DNA of 64,000 nucleotides. Origin: Pictodentalium vernedei (lineage: Eukaryota; Mollusca; Scaphopoda; Dentaliida; Dentaliidae). The stretch spans positions 199,599,262 through 199,663,261 of the forward strand of contig CM062292.1 of assembly GCA_031216915.1 (NCBI GenBank), in the 5' to 3' direction. Positions 12,276-22,495 of this stretch are shown here, in pieces. The notes under the pieces are model-generated. The model searched no databases. It worked only from the letters and a program-made list of their open reading frames with translations, and had not been told where the DNA came from. Made by a program: the position numbers and the translations under genes. The number at the start of each line of letters is the position of its first letter. Positions within the stretch are counted from its first letter, which is position 1.

Positions 12276-12389
12276 TATTGTCCGAGCCGGCCAGTTTCCG
12301 ATACCTCAATTCTAGAAAGGTAGAAAATTTTTCAAAATGGCACATGAAATAGAACAGCCCATTAGAAGACATTTGTCAAAATAATAAAA

Positions 12390-13585
12390 ATTGTAAAAGC
12401 GAAAACCGAGAAGGTCGAAGTCGCCTGGCCAGATAGGTAAAAGCTGGAAGGCCGTGTTTTCTCCAAACTCGGGAGAACACATCTAAGTTAGGCACGTGAG
12501 ATTTTGGCCAGGCTCGGTTCCCATTATGAAAGTTGTTTGGAAAATTTAAAGTTACAGGTTATTTCGGCGAAATCATCAAAAGACCTGGACATTGATAAGG
12601 CGATCATTCAAGCCTTAAAATGGGTTAAAAACAAATAAGACCAAGTTATCTGATAAGACTATCGAGGCCTTTCAGTCTTATATTTCCGCTGTAAACCCCA
12701 AGGAGGCAAGTGGTAGCCTCAAGTCGCTACTTGTGCAACCCCATTGCCCCGGAATACTGAAAAGCGTGATCACCCGATCACGGTCTCTTTCTTCGCCTTC
12801 TCTTTCACTTTTTCTTTTTGCCTCTTCTTTCACTCCAAGCAAACAGCCCAACTTGCAACTGTCTCCCGCCACACGCTTGGCTTTGGGCAATTCCAGGTTG
12901 GATGCCGCAACCTGTTTTTTTTCTCCTAGCTCTTCTCCTGCCAGTGTCGTTTCCACTTCATCGATAGTTCAACTGAGTACTTCGTACTCGGACAAAGTTA
13001 ATTTGCCGGTACTGAACCGAAAATCTTGATCGCCGAGCTGCCGTTTTGTGATAAAATTCTTTCAGTTCCGGCATCCGGACGGCAATAAAACAAAAATACT
13101 TGGCACCTTCCCAATATTCGAAAGAAAATTCTTTTGTTTGGTAGTTCAAATTTAGCACATATTGATCAAAACCCCCATCCAGACACGCAAGTAGAATGTT
13201 TTGCAGGTGCCAATTTAAGCATTTTCGGGAAACAGTTAAAAATTATAGAGGCAAATCTACTCCCGAAACAATTATCCTGAATGTTGGCGTAAATCCAAGG
13301 GGTGAAACTCAGGGTGATGCTTCCATGCAGCTATCCCTGATGGTGAGCGAAATCCGGGAAAAATTCCCGACTGCAAAAATATTTTTTGCAGAAATAAATT
13401 TTTCAAAAAGTCTCCAGTTTGCGGAAAAGGAGACCCTAAACCGCATCAATAAGACCATCTTTGAATATGTAAAACAAAACTAGTTCCAAAATTACCCGAA
13501 AAAGAATTTAATGTGGTTTACGATTTCATCCATTGGACACCTGAAACTGCCAACAAAATGTACGACCACTGGTTGAACTATATAT
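12390..13585 (+). pseudogene. Penelope-like element copy 1, ORF1 with SGNH-hydrolase-like domain
   Basis: A Ser/Pro-rich lead (12730-13028) is followed by an SGNH-hydrolase-like fold split over frames: LFGSSNLAHIDQNPHP (block I, nucleophile-type GSS, about 13136), ECFAGAN (block II Gly), IILNVGVNPRGE (block III Asn, about 13270), IREKFPTAKIFFAEINFS, and YDFIHWTPETANKMYDHW (block V, D-x-x-H, about 13520). All four SGNH signature blocks are present in order, but at least two frameshifts break the frame. Similar esterase-like domains are known in ORF1 of some non-LTR elements. Here it sits just upstream of Penelope-type RT sequence. Its enzymatic role is unproven. Confidence 0.65.
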
Positions 13586-13591
13586 CTTTAA

Positions 13592-13821
13592 CCCTTTGAA
13601 CCCAAGCTGCCCATTTTCCGGCCTGGAACATGATACGTCATAACGTCATTATATAGGATGGTTGTTCAGTAAATGTGTGGGGTAGACCAATCTATATTTT
13701 CAACGTACAGCCCCGAGGCTGCACGCTGAAAATATTGATTGGTCTACCCCAAAAATGAATATGGACTCTTCTAATTGCTGCCATTGAACTGGCATGGAAG
13801 GTACCACTAGAGTTCAAAGGG
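13592..13821. mobile_element. TTAA MITE between SGNH region and RT of Penelope copy 1
   Basis: TIRs CCCTTTGAACCCAAG and the inverse of CTAGAGTTCAAAGGG. The left target is TTAA, the right is mutated to TTAG. The identical element at the same place in copy 2 shows that it inserted before the duplication. The third Penelope copy (near 22525) lacks it at this site. Confidence 0.85.
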
Positions 13822-13875
13822 TTAGACTAATTAAAGGCCTAAAATTAACAACCACCTCAGAAATCTAGAGTTATA

Positions 13876-14676
13876 GGAACAAATGTGGTTAACCGGTCTG
13901 GCACCGATGACCTAACACCCGCGGAGAAATCTTTACAAGATCACGGTATAACCTTTATACCAGTTCCAAGGGCGAAATCTGGCATCATGGCAAAACTTCC
14001 AACTTCTGATTATCTATGTTTTCATAAAGAATTAAAACTTGCAGACTTGTTTAAAAATGCAAGGAGTCAAAAACCTCCATTTACAGCAGCTTTTGCTTGA
14101 ACACCCCCAGATGGCGCGGTCGATCCGGAAATTTTACTGGCCAGCAAGCAGGTTCGTGTATGTTTTTTTACTTAACTCGACTCTCCGGTAAAAACAATTT
14201 AACATCCAGTGAACGGAGAGTGCTTGTGAACCTTCGCAAAAATAAAATAAAACTGATCATAAAGCCGATGGATAAAGGGGGCGCAGTTGTAATTCTACCT
14301 CGGGAAAATTATGTTAAGGAAGCTATAAGGCAGCTTAGTAATAAAAAAACACTGTGAAAAATTAGAGTTATCTGGCCTCACAACGGAGAGAAATTAAACA
14401 AAATCCTTAAATCTCTCCTTGATGAAGGCCATATAACTAAAAGGTAGGTGAGATATCTATCACCTCCACTCACTGCTCAAACAGGGCAATTTTATGTCTT
14501 GCCTCAAATTCACAAGGTATGGACGGATAATCTAACTCCACCTGGAAGACCTTGTTTCGACTGTAATTCTTTCTCTTTCGCAATATCTGAATTAATCAAC
14601 TATCACCTCAAACCGATAGCTAATAGACACCCGAGCTACAAAAAAAATACACAAGATTTCATGTCCAAAAATCAGG
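13876..14676 (+). pseudogene. Penelope-like reverse transcriptase, N-terminal part, copy 1
   Basis: Three frame pieces read in order: VVNRSGTDDLTPAEKSLQDHG (13885 on), LTSSERRVLVNLRKNK / IIKPMDKGGAVVILPREN (14200-14340), and GQFYVLPQIHK ... PPGRPCFDCN ... AISELINYHLKPI ... HPSYKK (14448-14670). This is the typical Penelope RT start (LTPEE..L..L, IKPADKGGAVV, FYxLPKIHK, PGRPIV, PSxxxDT). The catalytic YxDD half and any GIY-YIG endonuclease are absent: the copy stops right after the QDFMSKN segment. Frameshifts and stops make it non-functional. Confidence 0.85.
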
Positions 14677-14690
14677 TGATCATCACCATC

Positions 14691-15377
14691 ACCATCGTAA
14701 GAACACCTATCCCGAGTAGTGTGTATGTGATTCCATGACAAAACTCGACCCTCCGTCCGTAACTATTATATATATGACCGTTGGTACAGCTACCAGAAAT
14801 GTATTGAAATTTTAGCCTCCGTCTGGTTATAGTGTCATTCGGTGAAAGCGCTATATCGATCGAAGTATTCAACACATGGTGCCCATTTTGGTATCATCAT
14901 GAGCACAAATGGATGCTCCATGATGGCAGAGCCTGAACTGGCACAATTAAGATACAATTTGTTTCACAGAATAAACGATTTATGGTGCAACGGAGAAAAA
15001 AAGTTAAAATTTCGACATGATGATCCGACACGGCGGCCATATTGGATTTTTGTGTGTCGATATAATTTTGAATTCTGGAGTATATGATATTACAAACCAA
15101 GCCAAGTGTACAAATAGTAAGGTTTACCGATAAATTTCATGTTAGTAATGAGAATTTACAGAATATTCAAATATAGGTGTTTTCACATTTGGTATCAAAT
15201 TCGGGGTAGGGTATATACCTTTTCAAGACTCTATAAAAAAAATTGCTCAAGGCTGACAGATGGTCAGCCGATTGAATATTGTTCTCAAATGTCTAAATTT
15301 GCAAAATCCATCGAGAAATAAACTTTATACGCCAAAACAAGCATTCGTGATTTTCGGGAGTTTGGCGACCAGACTAA
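14691..15377. other. Unique DNA between the two Penelope duplicates; no gene
   Basis: This stretch separates the two 1.7-kb copies and has no counterpart in either. It includes GGCGGCCATATTGG, a phrase seen in several tandem-monomer repeats of the window. No gene was recognised. Confidence 0.4.
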
Positions 15378-16007
15378 CTTCATCGATAGTTCAACTGAAT
15401 ACTTCGTACTCGGACAAAGTTAATTTGCCGGTACTGAACCGAAAATCTTGATCGCCGAGCTGCCGTTTTGTGATAAAATTCTTTCAGTTCCGGCATCCGG
15501 ACGGCAATAAAACAAAAATACTTGGCACCTTCCCAATATTCGAAAGAAAATTCTTTTGTTTGGTAGTTCAAATTTAGCACATATTGATCAAAACCCCCAT
15601 CCAGACACGCAAGTAGAATGTTTTGCAGGTGCCAATTTTAGCATTTTCGGGAAACAGTTAAAATTATAGAGGCAAATCTACTCCCGAAACAATTATCCTG
15701 AATGTTGGCGTAAATCCAAGGGGAGAAACTCAGGGTGATGCTTCCATGCAGCTATCCCTGATGGTGAGCGAAATCCGGGAAAAATTCCCGACTGCAAAAA
15801 TATTTTTTGCAGAAATAAATTTTTCAAAAAGTCTCCAGTTTGCGGAAAAGGAGACCCTAAACCGCATCAATAAGACCATCTTTGAATATGTAAAACAAAA
15901 GTAGTTCCAAAATTACCCGAAAAAGAATTTAATGTGGTTTACGATTTCATCCATTGGACACCTGAAACTGCCAACAAAATGTACGACCACTGGTTGAACT
16001 ATATATC
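15378..16007 (+). pseudogene. Penelope-like element copy 2, SGNH-hydrolase-like region
   Basis: Almost identical to 12955-13584: the same GSSN, AGAN, NVGVN and DFIHW blocks and the same disabling frameshifts. The TAG at about 15902 replaces the TAG position of copy 1 with one base different (K versus N codon before it). The shared lesions show that the source was already dead when duplicated. Confidence 0.65.
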
Positions 16008-16012
16008 TTTAA

Positions 16013-16242
16013 CCCTTTGAACCCAAGCTGCCCATTTTCCGGCCTGGAACATGATACGTCATAACGTCATTATATAGGATGGTTGTTCAGTAAATGTGTG
16101 GGGTAGACCAATCTATATTTTCAACGTGCAGCCCCGAGGCTGCACGCTGAAAATATTGATTGGTCTACCCCAAAAATGAATATGGACTCTTCTAATTGCT
16201 GCCATTGAACTGGCATGGAAGGTACCACTAGAGTTCAAAGGG
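16013..16242. mobile_element. TTAA MITE inside Penelope copy 2
   Basis: Same element as 13592-13821, with the same mutated right target (TTAG), so it was duplicated along with its host. Confidence 0.85.
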
Positions 16243-16295
16243 TTAGACTAATTAAAGGCCAAAATTAACAACCACCTCAGAAATCTAGAGTTATA

Positions 16296-17112
16296 GGAAC
16301 AAATGTGGTTAACCGGTCTGGCACCGATGACCTAACACCCGCGGAGAAATCTTTACAAGATCACGGTATAACCTTTATACCAGTTCCAAGGGCGAAATCT
16401 GGCATCATGGCAAAACTTCCAACTTCTGATTATCTATGTTTTCATAAAGAATTAAAACTTGCAGACTTCTTTAAAAATGCAAGGAGTCAAAAACCTCCAT
16501 TTACAGCAGCTTTTGCTTGAACACCCCCAGATGGCGCGGTCGATCCGGAAATTTTACTGGCCAGCAAGCAGGTTCGTGTATGTTTTTTTTTTTACTTAAC
16601 TCGACTCTCCGGTAAAAACAATTTAACATCCAGTGAACGGAGAGTGCTTGTGAACCTTCGCAAAAATAAAATAAAACTGATCATAAAGCCGATGGATAAA
16701 GGGGGCGCAGTTGTAATTCTGCCTCGGGAAAATTATGTTAAGGAAGCTATAAGGCAGCTTAGTAATAAAAAAACACTGTGAAAAATTAGAGTTATCTGGC
16801 CTCACAACGGAGAGAAATTAAACAAAATCCTTAAATCTCTCCTTGATAAAGGCCATATAACTAAAAGGTAGGTGAGATATCTATCACCTCCACTCACTGC
16901 TCAAACAGGGCAATTTTATGTCTTGCCTCAAATTCACAAGGTATGGACGGATAATCTAACTCCACCTGGAAGACCTTGTTTCGACTGTAATTCTTTCTCT
17001 TACGCAATATCTGAATTAATCAACTATCACCTCAAACCGATAGCTGATAGACACCCGAGCTACAAAAAAATACACAAGATTTCATGTCCAAAAATCAGGT
17101 GATCATCACCAG
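16296..17112 (+). pseudogene. Penelope-like reverse transcriptase, N-terminal part, copy 2
   Basis: Same order of motifs as copy 1: SGTDDLTPAEKS, IIKPMDKGGAVVILPREN (here with a longer T-run upstream that changes the local frame), GQFYVLPQIHK, GRPCFDCN, SYKKIHKISCPK. It is truncated at the same point before the catalytic YxDD. It is non-functional. Confidence 0.85.
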
Positions 17113-17825
17113 TGGCGGAGCCATGGGGGTGGGGGTGGTATGGGGGGGGGTACTTACCCCTCCACTTTTTCCGCCAAGCGTAGTAAAAAAATACTATCAT
17201 TTTAATTTTTGTATTGAACGTTGCGGTGTAATGGTGGTTATGCTTAATTCCATATTCCCAAGTGCACTAAATCAGAGAAGTTTTTAAATTATGTTTGTGT
17301 GCCCCCCCCCCCCCCCCTCCACACACACATACATTAGCTGCAAACAACAAACAAGAGTCGAGGGCCCAAATTGCAACAAGGCGTGCCGCGTTCAAACGGT
17401 CTGAAACATACCGCTTAAGAGTATTCGAGGAATGCTAGAATCGAGAGCGTGCAACGCATCCGTTTGGAATGCCGCCTACTTTCATTTTCGATTTGAGTGT
17501 CGTTTGGTGCTTTGTGCTCGCACTTAACAACAGCGTTCTTCCGTTAAAATGTCACCATGTACGACGTTTTCTATAACTGAAAGACCTAACCAATAAGTTT
17601 CAAAAGGATAAAACTGTTTTAATTTAATTGTCTGAGAATGTTCCAGAGAACACCATTTACAACGTAAGTTTTAAAAATTTTCTCAACTTCGGGAGAGGAC
17701 ACCCCTCCCGACACCCACCCCGGCTCGGCGATGCGCGCCGAGGCCGCCTCTGCGCGGCGGGCAATACCCAGCTGTACCCCCTTCCTTCTGCAACTCTGGC
17801 GCCGCCATTGATCATCACAGCCGCC
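17113..17825. other. Mixed repeat DNA before R-family copy 1
   Basis: Begins CAGTGGCGGAGCCATGGGGG, which resembles ends of hAT-type non-autonomous elements, but I found no matching right end. It includes a C15 tract near 17307 and a GC-rich stretch at 17690-17790 (GCGATGCGCGCCGAGGCCGC). No gene was recognised. Confidence 0.4.
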
Positions 17826-18920
17826 ACATTCGCACCATGGACTCCGAGGTGCCAACAACTGAACAATGGAGCTCCCCACTTGTTATACAAGAAACACTGG
17901 TCAGAGTGACGGCTACCTTTGCTACCATCTGGAGTATCCAGGTGCTCAAGGGTAAAATTAACCTGACAGCGGATTTTGACAAAGAAGCCGAACCGACGTC
18001 CTTGGAGAGGTGTAGTACTTTTCGTGTGGGAATTTTCCCCCGCACTGGTCACCCTCGAAGTGACTCGGACTTGCAGAAGGATGACAACAACCGCCGAAGC
18101 CAGACAGATGACAGCCAAAAGAAAGGAAAAGAAAAAAAGGACTTTCCGTCAGACGACGCGATGCCCGCCGACTGACAATGTTTATGGAGAAGAAGAAGAG
18201 GGAAAAGGAAGAGAGGGAGGCGTTGAAAGCTCAATGCCTGCTGCCCCTGACCGTCCCACGTCCAGCTCGGCATCTTCCATTGCGGTGGAGGACACTGGTT
18301 CGTCAGGTAACAGTTCAAACTCCAGCCCATCACACTCTTCCTCCGAAGAGGAGATGGAGGAGGAAGGACTTTTTGTGGAGCAGGAAGTTTAGTCGGACAT
18401 CGCACCTGTCGCCGTACCCACTCTTGCTTCTCCAGCTTCTTTTGACCAGAACACCAACTGGGGGTGAGCACCGCGGAGTCCGTGAAAGCTTTCATAGGGA
18501 TGAAGTTTAGGGACGAAGGCCACGACAAGTTCCTAATGCATGGGCCAAGTACCATACATGGCCAGCATCACAAAGGACTACGGAAAGCTACAGCCAGATG
18601 CCCAGATGCCCTACAACGTTTACCTACTCACTTCAATAGAGGTAAACACTACACCACCATCTGCTGCAGGGACTATGCCTTTCATCCCAAGCCAGTCCGC
18701 TGGTCTTCCTACACCAACAACATCACCCACAGCGATCTCTCCATCACGGCCACCTCCTCCAAAGAAGACCCGCCCGAGACACAGACGCCGCTGAGTACCT
18801 CAACTTCTTCCTCCTTTGCCGCGCCCGGGCATGCGAGAAAGAACATTTTAAATACAGTCATTTCTGGGGGTCGAAAGGGGTTTGCCCGACACCGTCCCTG
18901 CACGAAATCATTTGATCTCC
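17826..18920 (+). pseudogene. R-family element, copy 1 (basic/Ser-rich protein, 3' hairpins)
   Basis: Homology with copies 2 and 3 starts at CATTCGCACC. Frame pieces: MDSEVPTTEQWS... with WSIQVLKGKINLTADF (17837 on), the basic block (decayed here), Ser/acidic SPSHSSSEEEMEEEGL (18310-18390), and a C-terminus PPPPKKTRPRHRRR at 18794. The 3' region GGGTCGAAAGGGG...CCGTCCCTGC ends near 18915. Several frameshifts are present. The protein family is not one I can name; the basic motif plus Ser-rich tail suggests a nucleic-acid-binding ORF1/Gag-like protein (inference). Confidence 0.6.
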
Positions 18921-18949
18921 TTTCCTAAATTTCAAAATTAAAAATATCA

Positions 18950-19613
18950 AAAATGGCATTTTTGGACACTTTTTAAGCCAGCTTTGCCCACCCCGCACAT
19001 TTTTTTCTGTTTTTCGACAGATTAGTGTGGGATGGGCCAACCAGACATTTAATGCTTTAGTTGAGCGTTACAAGAGAAAATTACACGAGTTGAAGTCTAA
19101 GATCACTTTAACAATGCAACCATCTCTTTGGATTTGAAAAAAAATAGATTTCAACAGCGCTTCAGCGCGTGTCTTGATCTGGGATCGAAAAACTTTAAAA
19201 ATAAGTTGACAGATAAGACGATTTCGGCCTTTTGAGTTTTTAATTTTGAAACTTCGCCCAGCGTCTCGAGTAAGGCACAATACAGGAGAGAGTAAGCAAA
19301 CTCCCACCCTGTTGTCCCTCTACCCCAACGCAAAAAACAAAATAAGAAAAGACCAAGGCAAAGCAACTCTCCCTCTTCTTTTCCTTCTACCTCTCCTCCC
19401 GTATTCTCTCAGAGTAAGCGTCTCAATTTGTAATGGCATGGCGGGGGTTCGAACCCACGCCGAGAGCGTTTCCTTTGGCACCAACCGCCTAGCGAAATTA
19501 TACTGAACCGCGCACACCACTCGGCCACTGACAGACCCAAAAGGGAATTCTAGTTAACCAAGGATATACGAGACCATTACAGAACACACGGAATACTAAA
19601 TGTTTCAAGAGAG
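18950..19613 (+). pseudogene. Penelope copy 3, degenerate 5' lead
   Basis: Bases 19200-19265 (AAGTTGACAGATAAGACG...) match 12630-12690 of Penelope copy 1 (AAGTTATCTGATAAGACT...), translating as LTDKT/LSDKTIEAF-like sequence. This marks the element's start region upstream of ORF1. It is broken by stops. Confidence 0.45.
19433..19530 (-). repeat. tRNA-like sequence (SINE head or tRNA pseudogene)
   Basis: The minus strand has GTGGCCGAGTGGT (A-box type, 19528-19516) and GGGTTCGAACCC (B-box type, about 19456-19445), about 60 bp apart with a long variable region, as in class II (Leu/Ser) tRNAs. The 5' and 3' acceptor arms do not pair, so it is unlikely to be a working tRNA; a tRNA-derived SINE head is more likely. 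Confidence 0.55.
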
Positions 19614-20314
19614 ATGAAAGAGAGAACAAAGAGACGTTCTCGCTCCGGTCCATATGTGACTGATGCTCGCAAATTGAGGAACACTGTCTCGCCTCGTCTT
19701 ATTCCTCTACTCCTCCTCCTCCTCAGTCTTCTTTCTCAGGCTCTCCCTAGAACTCCTCCTTCTTCCCCTACTTCTGTTCCTTTTACTTCTTCTGTTATTT
19801 ATTTTTAATTTATTTTTAAGGTCACATACTTATGCACAATGGCTAATCGTGACCGTGGCAGTTTTACGTGGAGGAAGCAGGAGTACCCGGAGAGAACCGC
19901 CGAGCATCGGCGATGCAACTTCAGCTCCACAACATTCTAACTCTGTTCAAGCTCCGCTCAAGCAGGGTTACATCGGCTGAAGACATGTGCACCATTGACG
20001 TGCAGTGCGCCTTAGTACACAGCGTCATCGTGCCCCCGTCGGCAAGCAGGATAAAGTGCCTTGCCCAAGGACACAACGCACACAACGCGGGTCGTCCCGG
20101 ACGGGGATCGAACTCGGGGACCTCTAGCCTAGAAGTCCAACAGTCTACCACTTCTTCTGTTTCCACTCCTCCTACTTCTACTGTTTCTAGTGTGGTTCAA
20201 CCTGGTATATCGTTCTCACAGAAAGTCAAATCACCGAGTAGCAACTCGCGCCGCTCATTTGATACTAAATTCTCTCATTTTCTGCATCCGAGCGGAGTAA
20301 ATTTTGACAAATAG
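19614..20314 (+). pseudogene. Penelope copy 3, ORF1 Ser/Thr/Pro-rich segment split by a SINE
   Basis: MKERTKRRSRSG... runs into a low-complexity SSPTSVPFTSSV stretch, is interrupted by the SINE at 19797-20149, then resumes in the same frame as TSSVSTPPTSTVSSVVQPG and SFDTKFSHFLHPSGVNFDK before a stop. The 12-bp target duplication encodes TSSV on both sides, so the reading frame was continuous before insertion. The segment leads directly into the SGNH-like region. Confidence 0.55.
19797..20149 (-). mobile_element. tRNA-derived SINE
   Basis: Flanked by the perfect 12-bp duplication ACTTCTTCTGTT (19785-19796, 20150-20161). The minus strand starts with a tRNA-like head containing GAGTTCGATCCC (B-box-like) and ends in a TTTATTTTTAATTTATT-type tail on the + strand. 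The body carries the family phrases AGTACCCGGAGAGAACC and GAAGACATGTGCACC shared with copies at 21281, 26979, 37968 and 42618. Confidence 0.85.
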
Positions 20315-20329
20315 AATTGGCGCTTCCCC

Positions 20330-20760
20330 GATGTCTGTAAGAAAATCCTGATGATTGGAAGCTCAAATTTAGGACGCATTGATCGACATCCCCACCCGGA
20401 CATCCAGGCGGAGTGTTACCCCGGCGCCAAGTTCAGCCATTTGCGCCCTATGTTTAAAAGGCACAGGGGCAGTTCATTCTCCAGAAAATATTACTGAATA
20501 TTGGCTTAAACTCACGTACTGAAAATACTGATCTCGTAATTAAGCAGTTGCGGAATATGCTTAGTGACATCAGGGTCAAGTTTAGATCAGCAAAAACATT
20601 TTCGCTGAACTAAACTTTTCGCAAAAACTCCCATTGGCTAAGAGTAGAATACTGAACACCATCAACGAAACAATTCGGAAAGTGGAGGACATTAAAGTTA
20701 TACCAGAAGTGATGATGCCAAGTTTGATGTTGCTCAGGATTTGATTCAATGGACCACGAG
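20330..20760 (+). pseudogene. Penelope copy 3, SGNH-hydrolase-like region
   Basis: KKILMIGSSNLGRIDRHPHP (block I, 20340 on) and ECYPGAKFSHLRPMFK (block II, 20410) are in one frame. Further on, in shifted frames, come ILNIGLNSRTENTD-like sequence (block III) and IRVKFRSAKTFFAELNFS-like sequence. About 60% similar by eye to copies 1 and 2, so it is an older paralogue. It shows that the SGNH domain is a constant part of this element family. Confidence 0.6.
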
Positions 20761-20928
20761 AACTGGCAATATAACTAACTAATAGGAGTATTTTTTAAGA
20801 AAACCTTGATTTCCATGCATATTCCCATCCGCTTACCTTGACGACGATCACTCTAGAAACGTGTAGTGTCCTGATTGCTCGGTCTAACGATCCTCGTATG
20901 GTAATCGCAAATAAATTACTGCCATTAT

Positions 20929-21737
20929 CAGGGGGGGGGGGGGGGGGCACCAAAAATTTGCAAGACGTGACGTGGGGGTGGTGGGTCTCTTGAGTGCGCC
21001 AAAAATGTGCATTTCCAACTTGTGCAATTTTTGAATTTTTTAAAAATATATCAATATATCAGCTAATATATACCATCATTTGTGTTTCAAACCTTAAAGA
21101 TGATGTTGTACATCACACTCTTAACATAAATACAACATCAGGAGGCTTTATATGTGAGAATATTGGGCTTAATCTAGGAAAATGTCACACGTTAGTAGGG
21201 GGTGGGTGTCTTGTTCGAAATGTAGAAAATGTGCAGACAATATTTTGGGAAAATTCTCTCTGATGCACTAAATTCAACCCAATTTATTTATTTATTTATT
21301 TATTTATTTGTTTATTGGTGTTTAACGACACTTTAACAACTAGGGTCATATCGTGTCGGTGACAGGTTTACGAGTGGGGGAAGCCAGAGTACCCGGAGAG
21401 AACCACCGAGCAACGACGAGCAGCTGCCAGCTCTTCAACATCATAACCCACGACTGTACTACACACTGCACAGCGGTACTGCGTACTACACAGCACAGAC
21501 AGGGTTAGATTGGCTGAAGACATGTGCACCTCGGCGTGCAGTACGTCTCAGCACACAGCGTCATCGTGCCCCCACGTGGGCAATTTGGGTAAGTTTATTT
21601 TTGGATTTTAATGGGAGAGTGGGGGGTGTCTGAGAACGGTAGTAGAAAATTTGCACGTAGTGGGTGGGTGGGTGGGTGTACAAAGGAGCCGAATAAAAAA
21701 TAGGACGTCACGTCCTGCAAATTTTTAGTGCCCCCTG
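20929..21737. mobile_element. Non-autonomous TIR DNA element, copy 2
   Basis: Same family as 6412-7181. It starts CAGGGGGG, shares AAATTTGCAAGACGTGACG near the left end and its inverse near the right end, and ends CCCCCTG. The 7-bp duplication CCATTAT lies at 20922-20928 and 21738-21744. A SINE piece is nested inside. The right duplication seeded or abuts an ATT microsatellite. Confidence 0.8.
21281..21593 (-). mobile_element. 5'-truncated SINE nested in the TIR element
   Basis: A TTTATTTATTTATT tail on the left and SINE body phrases (AGTACCCGGAGAGAACC, GAAGACATGTGCACC, CACAGCGTCATCGTGCCCCC) are present, but the tRNA head is missing. The sister TIR element at 6412-7181 lacks this insert at the equivalent place. 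Confidence 0.7.
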
Positions 21738-21738
21738 C

Positions 21739-21784
<46 letters not shown>
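21738..21784. repeat. (ATT)n microsatellite
   Basis: About 15 units of ATT directly after the TIR element's right target duplication. Confidence 0.95.
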
Positions 21785-21928
21785 TTTATTGATCGACTGT
21801 GGTTATTGTGTCACCTCTCTTTCTCACCCTCCGATATCCTGGCCTCGAAATCTGTTATAAAAGCAGCTCGTAAATATCGGCAAAGAGTACTATCATTCCC
21901 TTTGATTTCACTACGGTATCACTTTTAA

Positions 21929-22161
21929 CCCCTTAAACACGAGCGGCCGTTTTTCCTGCCCAGGAACATGATACGTCATAAGTTGATAAAGTAGGATGAT
22001 TGCTGAGTGAATGTGTGGGGCAGACCAATCAATATTTTCAACGTGCAACCGGACGGCAGCGCGTTGAAAATATTAATTGATCTTCTCCCAAATATTGAAT
22101 ATGGTCTCTTCTAATTGCTGTCATTTAACTGACATGGAAGATACCACTAGAGTTCAAAGGG
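21929..22161. mobile_element. TTAA MITE (piggyBac-like)
   Basis: Left TTAA then CCCCTTAAACACGAG; right CTAGAGTTCAAAGGG followed by TTCA (decayed target). It has the family's internal inverted pair around the AGACCAATCAATATTTTCAA motif. It lies between the SGNH and RT parts of Penelope copy 3, but not at the same site as in copies 1 and 2. Confidence 0.75.
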
Positions 22162-22495
22162 TTCATCCAGTTAGGATTCCCGTTTCGATATAGTACAAGC
22201 ATAATCACTGCTGTGGTTGTAGCGAGAGGCCAAACCAATCTAGTTCCATCGTTTACCGGGTCCCGATTCGCACAACTCTTTCATGATTCAGTTTTGCAGA
22301 CTGCGTATTTTTCAGTTTTCTCTTATGAAATATTGTACGATAATTTTATGTTTTTTTATGGGGGATGTCAAGTAGACAGCCACATTGGCTACAGCATCTC
22401 CCATGATAGACATTTTGTTCATATCTATAAAATATCTGATAATTCGTTGTAATGTGTTTGAAATGTTTATCGCAAAATAACGTATCTATCTGTCT

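Larger units (their letters stand above)
12955..14690 (+). repeat. 1.7-kb direct duplication, first copy
   Basis: From ACTTCATCGATAGTTCAACT to CAGGTGATCATCACCA the sequence is almost identical to 15378-17112. The unit includes the SGNH region, the TTAA MITE and the RT fragment. Few differences (for example 13490 AACTAG versus AAGTAG, and a longer T-run in copy 2 near 16585) imply that the duplication is recent. Confidence 0.9.
15378..17112 (+). repeat. 1.7-kb direct duplication, second copy
   Basis: Partner of 12955-14690, starting 2,423 bp downstream of it. Similarity ends at CATCACCA; copy 2 then runs into GTGGCGGAGCCATGGGGG, a different sequence. Confidence 0.9.

Noticed and set aside
17113..17330. 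hAT MITE starting CAGTGGCGGAGCC
   Set aside because: The left end looks right, but no matching inverted right end or 8-bp duplication was found.
19433..19530. Functional tRNA gene
   Set aside because: A- and B-box-like sequences are present, but acceptor arms do not pair, so it was listed as a SINE head or tRNA pseudogene.
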